From the NCBI GenBank assembly GCA_036939975.1, contig JALLPB010004803.1:1-10105 (forward strand): 10,105 bases of DNA, read 5' to 3'. Both the position numbers and the translations under genes were made by a program. Each line of letters opens with the position of its first letter. Position 1 is the stretch's first letter. The stretch is from Cyclostephanos tholiformis (taxonomy: Eukaryota; Bacillariophyta; Thalassiosirophyceae; Thalassiosirales; Thalassiosiraceae). Under the pieces are notes generated by a model. The model did not search any database and was not told the DNA's origin. It saw only the letters and a list, made by a program, of their open reading frames with translations. Positions 6,604-10,105 of the stretch are shown here, piece after piece.

Positions 6604-8112
6604 ATGGTCCCCAGTAACTGGATCGGCGCCATCGCGATCTTTCTCGCCTCTGCCTCCTCCTCCTCCTCCGAGCACCCTGCGTCCTCCTCATCCTCGTCAT
6701 CCAAAATAAACAACGACGCGATCGAGATCAACGACCATCTGCGGGAGGGTAACGACGCCCTCGCCGCGGGAGACTACGAATCTGCCATCCGAAGCTACGA
6801 GGCCTGTCTCGCGTTGGATCCTGATGATAGGTACTGCAACATCAATTACGCGAGCAGTTTGATCGACGGCTACAACGAGGAGAGGGGGGGGAGCAAGAGG
6901 GCGGATGACGACGACGACGTAGATGCCGTCAAGCGAGAGCGAATGGCGACGGCGATATCGGTACTGCGACACGTCCTCAGCTTGCATCCGAGGGACGGAG
7001 ACGCGGCGTTCAACCTGGCCCTGCTGTTGCAGGACACGTCGAAGTCGGAGGAGATCACGCGAGAGAGCGCCTCCCTGTATCAGATTGCCGTGGAGGCGAT
7101 GGAAATGGACCCCAACGACGGAGGAGATCGATCGTGGGACGCGTTGGCGAATTTGGCCGCGGCGAGGCAGGAATTGGGGGAGCACTTCGGCCCATACGGC
7201 AGCCGACGATGTTACGAGCGTGCGATCGTAATGCTCGAGGGGATATCGCAGGAATACAACGATTACATCGATCGGATGGTAAACGATCACGACGCTGAGA
7301 TGACGGAATATGACGACGAGGGGTATCAATATGCCCAATCGCAGGTCCTGACGATGAACGCGTACACGTCGAAATTATATTACGGATACGGAACGATACT
7401 TTCCGAGATGTCGCCGTCGGACTGCGTTCGTCTTATGACGGAGGAGGAGTCGCTGTTATTCGATGCGGAGCGGACCACGTCCTTCGCCATCCGAGACGCC
7501 GTCGTCGGGGAGGATAACGGCGAGAAGGACGAGAAGTCGGCTAAGACGGCATGCGAGGCGAATGCTTTGAACGCGATGCGAATGGCGGTGAGTTTGGACA
7601 TGAACAACGCCGTCGCATCGCACATGCTAGCGGCCATGACCGGCGGGGAGGATGGCACCGGCGGATACGGTAGTCAGGAGAGAGCGTCGAACGAATTCGT
7701 ATCGACTCTATTCGATGACTTCGCTGATACCTTCGACGAGAAATTGGGCGAGCTCGCGTATCAGGTGCCGCGTCTCGTCGGTGAAGCGGCATACGACCTG
7801 TTGAAGATGTCGCGGAGGGAAACGTTCGGATCCATCTTGGACGCTGGCTGTGGGACGGGATTGGCGGGACGGTTCCTACGACCGCTATTGGGTGGGCCGT
7901 TGGTCGGCGTCGATATATCCAATCAGATGTTGCGAAAGGCGATGGGGTGCACTGTCACGAGTGGATGCGGACTGAAGGCGGATGAATCCGTGGTCTCGGA
8001 CGACGAAGATGTCAACGAACGCTGGAACAAACCTCTCTACGATAATTTGGCCCAATCGGACCTGGAGACGGTCAAACCGATTTTGTCTCGGGTTCATCGG
8101 GAGAAACGATAG
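6604..8112 (+). CDS. TPR-repeat SAM-dependent methyltransferase, N-terminal part
   Basis: The product resembles the predicted TPR-containing methyltransferases (COG4976), whose substrate is unknown to me. The ATG has A at -3 (AAAAATGG). Residues 5-18 (NWIGAIAIFLASAS) form a hydrophobic signal-peptide-like segment, followed by a Ser-rich linker, which suggests ER entry or organelle targeting. No clear ASAF plastid motif is seen. TPR-like helices are at about 44-75 (REGNDALAAGDYESAIRSYE...LDPDD), 117-170 and 177-210. The signature FVSTLFDDFADTFDEKL precedes the Rossmann fold. SAM-binding motif I is LDAGCGTGLAGR (Asp413), with VGVDISNQML as the acidic post-I strand. After LYDNLAQSDLETVKPIL the frame ends in unrelated residues and TAG. 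The expected FNMIVAADVFVYIG lies in the next frame, so one base seems lost in the T4 run at 8081-8084. There are no introns. The codons are rich in TCG, ACG and GCG, unlike the mobile elements to the left. Confidence 0.85.
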   Translation: MVPSNWIGAIAIFLASASSSSSEHPASSSSSSSKINNDAIEINDHLREGNDALAAGDYESAIRSYEACLALDPDDRYCNINYASSLIDGYNEERGGSKRADDDDDVDAVKRERMATAISVLRHVLSLHPRDGDAAFNLALLLQDTSKSEEITRESASLYQIAVEAMEMDPNDGGDRSWDALANLAAARQELGEHFGPYGSRRCYERAIVMLEGISQEYNDYIDRMVNDHDAEMTEYDDEGYQYAQSQVLTMNAYTSKLYYGYGTILSEMSPSDCVRLMTEEESLLFDAERTTSFAIRDAVVGEDNGEKDEKSAKTACEANALNAMRMAVSLDMNNAVASHMLAAMTGGEDGTGGYGSQERASNEFVSTLFDDFADTFDEKLGELAYQVPRLVGEAAYDLLKMSRRETFGSILDAGCGTGLAGRFLRPLLGGPLVGVDISNQMLRKAMGCTVTSGCGLKADESVVSDDEDVNERWNKPLYDNLAQSDLETVKPILSRVHREKR

Positions 8113-8555
8113 TTGGATTCAACATGATCGTGGCCGCCGACGTATTCGTTTACATTGGGAACCTATAAAAGATATTGATCAATTTCGCCAAGCTATCTAA
8201 CGGCAACGACTCGATGGAATCGTACCTGATCTTCTCGTGCGAGCGAATAGACGACGACGATAATTCCCCATCCACGGGTTGGAGGGTTCAGAGTTCGGGC
8301 CGATACGCGCACACTAAGTCGTACGTCGTGGACGTCGCGGAAAGGGCGGGATTCCACCTCCTGCGGTACGATGAAATCGTGCCTCGGATGGAAAAGGGTG
8401 AGGGGGTGAAGGGACACTTGTTCGTTTTCGTCATTGGCGGAGTTGCGGAGGAACTTGACGTTGATGGAGGATACGAGTACTCCGTTCACGTGGAAGTCAT
8501 CGATGAGAAGGATGCCCACAACGGAAACGGAGAACCCATCGCGGAGGAACTGTGA
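8085..8555 (+). pseudogene. Methyltransferase C-terminal part, out of frame with a stop
   Basis: This frame continues the gene at 6604. It contains GFNMIVAADVFVYIGNL, the motif IV strand typical of the family, then a TAA at 8166-8168, then KILINFAKL, YLIFSCE, GWRVQSSGRYAHTKSYV and GHLFVFV. The last segments match the family pattern of a GRYAH motif followed by an alpha-beta unit. It ends at TGA 8553-8555 with an acidic tail. The stop sits where relatives have an ordinary residue, and one base change (such as GAA to TAA) would explain it. Joined to the N-terminal part the enzyme would be about 650 residues. I looked for a GT-AG intron that could bridge the frames and found none of suitable length. 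Either the gene has decayed or the sequence has errors. Confidence 0.78.
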
Positions 8556-8570
8556 TCGTTTCGACCCATT

Positions 8571-8576
8571 AATAAA
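8571..8576 (+). terminator. Polyadenylation signal of the methyltransferase gene
   Basis: AATAAA begins 15 bases after the TGA, inside AATAAAATAAAA, and the DNA turns AT-rich here. The position fits a compact protist 3' UTR. The cleavage site cannot be seen. Confidence 0.5.
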
Positions 8577-8666
8577 ATAAAAATCCGTAAGAGTACCATG
8601 CTTAATAATCGTTATTATAAATATAGTTCGGGAAAAATCGTTTACTAGCGTATGTGCACTCTCGAA

Positions 8667-8693
8667 CCCCGACCCCCCCCCACCCCCCCCCCC
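8667..8693 (+). repeat. Poly-C tract
   Basis: CCCC, then C9, A, C11, broken only by GA and A. On the minus strand it is a G-rich run that could form a quadruplex. It lies just upstream of the first copy of the 44-bp repeat. Confidence 0.85.
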
Positions 8694-8730
8694 ATGACGA
8701 AAATGCGATCATCGGACACGCTCCCGACGA

Positions 8731-8774
8731 TGATACGTGAACGGTCCCGGATTCTCGACGCCATACTCCATGCG
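8731..8774 (+). repeat. 44-bp direct repeat, copy 1
   Basis: It begins TGATACGTGAACGGTCCCGG and ends ACTCCATGCG. It is identical to 9270-9313, and the flanks differ at once on both sides. In the frame open here it reads IRERSRILDAILHA, the same peptide as in copy 2. Confidence 0.9.
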
Positions 8775-8942
8775 GGCAATGGACGAGAGGGCAAGGGACG
8801 GGCGTCGACAGTGATGTGCGAGGAGGAGAACGAAGAGGAGGAGAACGATGGAGAACGGACGGAGAACAGACGGTTTATGTCTTTATGTCAAGAAAAAGAC
8901 ATTTTTGGGACAAAACAAAAAATCTTATTTTTATGTCAAAAN

Positions 8943-8973
8943 CCCCCCCCTCCCCCCCCCCCCCACACCCCCC
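8943..8973 (+). repeat. Poly-C tract beside an undetermined base
   Basis: C8, T, C13, then ACA and a further C run follow directly after the undetermined base at 8942. The true length is doubtful because such tracts are prone to sequencing and assembly error. Confidence 0.8.
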
Positions 8974-8974
8974 T

Positions 8975-9739
8975 TCAAGTTATATATCGCGATTCGCCAT
9001 CCCTTCGACGTTCGCTCTCCTCGATCGTGAAATTCGCCGCGATATTAACGACCCAACGAGTTAACGGACTGATGAACCATCCGCATCCCCATAAAGGTTC
9101 CCACTCGACGTGCCACGTGAACACCGTCCCGCGCCTTCCCCCCAGATCGCCATCGCCAACCTTGCCATCGCCGATGCCAATGTGCCGTCGTCGTCGTCGT
9201 CCCACTCCTTCTACTCCTCCTCCTACTCCTCCCTCCTCGAAGGTGATGAGTCCCCGATGACGCCTAACCTGATACGTGAACGGTCCCGGATTCTCGACGC
9301 CATACTCCATGCGATGGGGATAGCTGGCATTCGCGCACCGTTCGATGAGGAACGGAGGCGCCCTCATTAGTCGAAAGCCTCGACCAGATATCGCGTCCCC
9401 CCGACGTAACGTTATCGGATGCGGAATCGGCAGGTGGAAGTTCGCATCCCGCCAACCGCACAGGCACGAGTCGTACACCATCGACGGCGATGCCCCCTCC
9501 ACGAATCGACGTATCGTGAGCGTTTGGGAATTATTATCGTCGTGTCCATCGCGACCTCCGCCGCCGCCGCCGCCGCGAGCGATTTTCGTCGTGGCGGCAT
9601 TTCCATCGCGTCGGCACGACGATGGCATTCGACACGATATGGCGAGTCGCGGGAGTAGGAATGGGAATAGGGATAGGAAGAGGAGGATCGATGCCGTCGC
9701 TCGCGTCGCGTGCTGCTGCGCCGTCATCTCGGGCATCAA
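8975..9739 (-). CDS. Doubtful open frame with signal-peptide-like start (254 codons)
   Basis: The frame begins MMPEMTAQQHATRATASILL and has a strongly hydrophobic stretch (ILLFLSLFPFLLP) at residues 18-30, which looks like a signal peptide. The middle (residues about 70-165, including SMVYDSCLCGWRDANF) has ordinary composition. The C-terminal third is Gly/Arg-rich low complexity. I do not recognise it. Against it: the hydrophobic segment comes from a pyrimidine-rich simple repeat (CCTATTCC type), a poly-G stretch and (CGG)n run through it, and plus-strand frames overlap it fully. GC-rich DNA gives long chance frames. A secreted lineage-specific protein remains possible. Confidence 0.22.
   Translation of the reverse strand: MMPEMTAQQHATRATASILLFLSLFPFLLPRLAISCRMPSSCRRDGNAATTKIARGGGGGGGRDGHDDNNSQTLTIRRFVEGASPSMVYDSCLCGWRDANFHLPIPHPITLRRGDAISGRGFRLMRAPPFLIERCANASYPHRMEYGVENPGPFTYQVRRHRGLITFEEGGVGGGVEGVGRRRRRHIGIGDGKVGDGDLGGRRGTVFTWHVEWEPLWGCGWFISPLTRWVVNIAANFTIEESERRRDGESRYIT
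9270..9313 (+). repeat. 44-bp direct repeat, copy 2
   Basis: It is identical to 8731-8774, 539 bases downstream. Here the plus frame from 9110 reads NLIRERSRILDAILHAMGIA and ends at a TAG at 9368-9370. The peptide could be the end of a small protein or an exon, but nothing else supports it. Confidence 0.9.
9556..9577. repeat. CCG triplet repeat
   Basis: About seven CCG/CGC triplets run in a row (CCTCCGCCGCCGCC...). They encode poly-Pro or poly-Gly depending on strand. Simple sequence with no function implied. Confidence 0.7.
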
Positions 9740-9748
9740 TAATCGCGC

Positions 9749-9758
9749 GGGGGGGGGG
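9749..9758 (+). repeat. Run of ten G
   Basis: Homopolymer G10 following CGCGC. Together with nearby GGGG and GGG runs (9762-9776) it could form a G-quadruplex on the plus strand. This is inference from base pattern only. Confidence 0.75.
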
Positions 9759-9839
9759 TAGGGGAGAAGAAGGGCTGGCGGCCGTTTTTATGATTGATGA
9801 TGACCGGGCCCTCGTCGGACCGGATACGCGGATGGGGAA

Positions 9840-9866
9840 GGGATGGGATGGGATGGGATGGGATGG
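9840..9866 (+). repeat. (GGGAT)5 microsatellite
   Basis: Five perfect copies of GGGAT followed by GG. It is short and internal, and not a TTAGGG-type telomere repeat. Confidence 0.9.
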
Positions 9867-9929
9867 CAGGAGAAGAGACGTTCCGTGACGGGCCCCGCGA
9901 TGCCCGTGGATGGAGAGGACGAAATACAC

Positions 9930-10105
9930 AACCTCTAAACCAAGCCAGATATTATTTTTGGTCGCTTATTACGTGCCTACCGAGCCGAGCGAGCAGGAGT
10001 GGGCGGCGGCGGTCGCCCATGATGCATGTACTAATAATATTATTACGACGGATAATGGAGCGTTCCCAAAATAAATTAAGTGTAAAATTTACGCTTATTT
10101 CTCGC
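9930..10105. other. AT-rich right edge, no gene seen
   Basis: The base composition drops back to AT-rich. A 14-bp perfect palindrome (TAATAATATTATTA) lies at 10032-10045. A near-perfect inverted repeat (TAAGTGTAAA / TTTACGCTTA, one mismatch) lies at 10077-10097, just after an AATAAA at 10070. This could be an intergenic spacer or the 3' end of a gene beyond the window. Nothing decides which. Confidence 0.4.

Noticed and set aside
8071..8171. An intron joining the two methyltransferase frames
   Set aside because: The GT-AG pairs I found give lengths that do not restore the frame, are implausibly short, or would remove the conserved VAADVFVYIG motif.
8652..9260. Plus-strand 202-codon open frame
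   Set aside because: It runs through two poly-C tracts and an undetermined base and is mostly Pro-rich or Glu-rich low complexity. Only the peptide from the 44-bp repeat is of interest.
9840..9866. Telomere-like repeat
   Set aside because: GGGAT in five copies is a short microsatellite and differs from the TTAGGG type expected in diatoms. Unique-looking sequence continues beyond it.

Overview
This is eukaryotic nuclear DNA, most likely from a diatom and probably a centric (Thalassiosirales-type) one. The organism call is inference. It rests on my recollection of two repeat-encoded protein families that are common in diatom genomes, on a large intronless TPR-methyltransferase gene with a signal-peptide-like N terminus, and on Kozak-like starts and an AATAAA signal. 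There is no bacterial operon structure, tRNA, rRNA or CRISPR array.

Layout. Bases 1-43 hold a palindromic array of an 11-bp unit. Bases 44-1198 are AT-rich and contain no gene I can support. Bases 1199-2846 on the minus strand are the decayed remains of a tyrosine recombinase (Crypton-like) gene. They keep the H-x-x-R and W landmarks at tyrosine-recombinase spacing, but carry several stop codons and two apparent single-base deletions. Bases 3051-6393 are a complete cut-and-paste DNA transposon: perfect 23-bp terminal inverted repeats, TA on both sides, and one long transposase gene with a DD35D catalytic core, broken by a one-base frameshift between catalytic residues 1 and 2. Bases 6604-8555 encode a predicted TPR-repeat SAM-dependent methyltransferase (COG4976-like). 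It is broken by a one-base frameshift near 8081-8084 and a TAA at 8166, and is followed by AATAAA at 8571. Bases 8640-9960 are GC-rich and low in complexity: poly-C and poly-G runs, one undetermined base at 8942, an exact 44-bp direct repeat, (GGGAT)5, and overlapping open frames on both strands of doubtful coding value. The last 150 bases are AT-rich with short palindromes.

How the parts relate. The transposon sits between the recombinase remnant, which points left, and the methyltransferase, which points right. Removing it would leave about 410 bp between two divergent genes. The insertion lies about 208 bp upstream of the methyltransferase ATG, so it may have displaced regulatory sequence. 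All five suspected frame breaks in the window are apparent losses of one base in or beside A or T runs. That pattern could be true decay or homopolymer undercalling in the assembly, and the two must be separated before calling the transposase or the methyltransferase dead.
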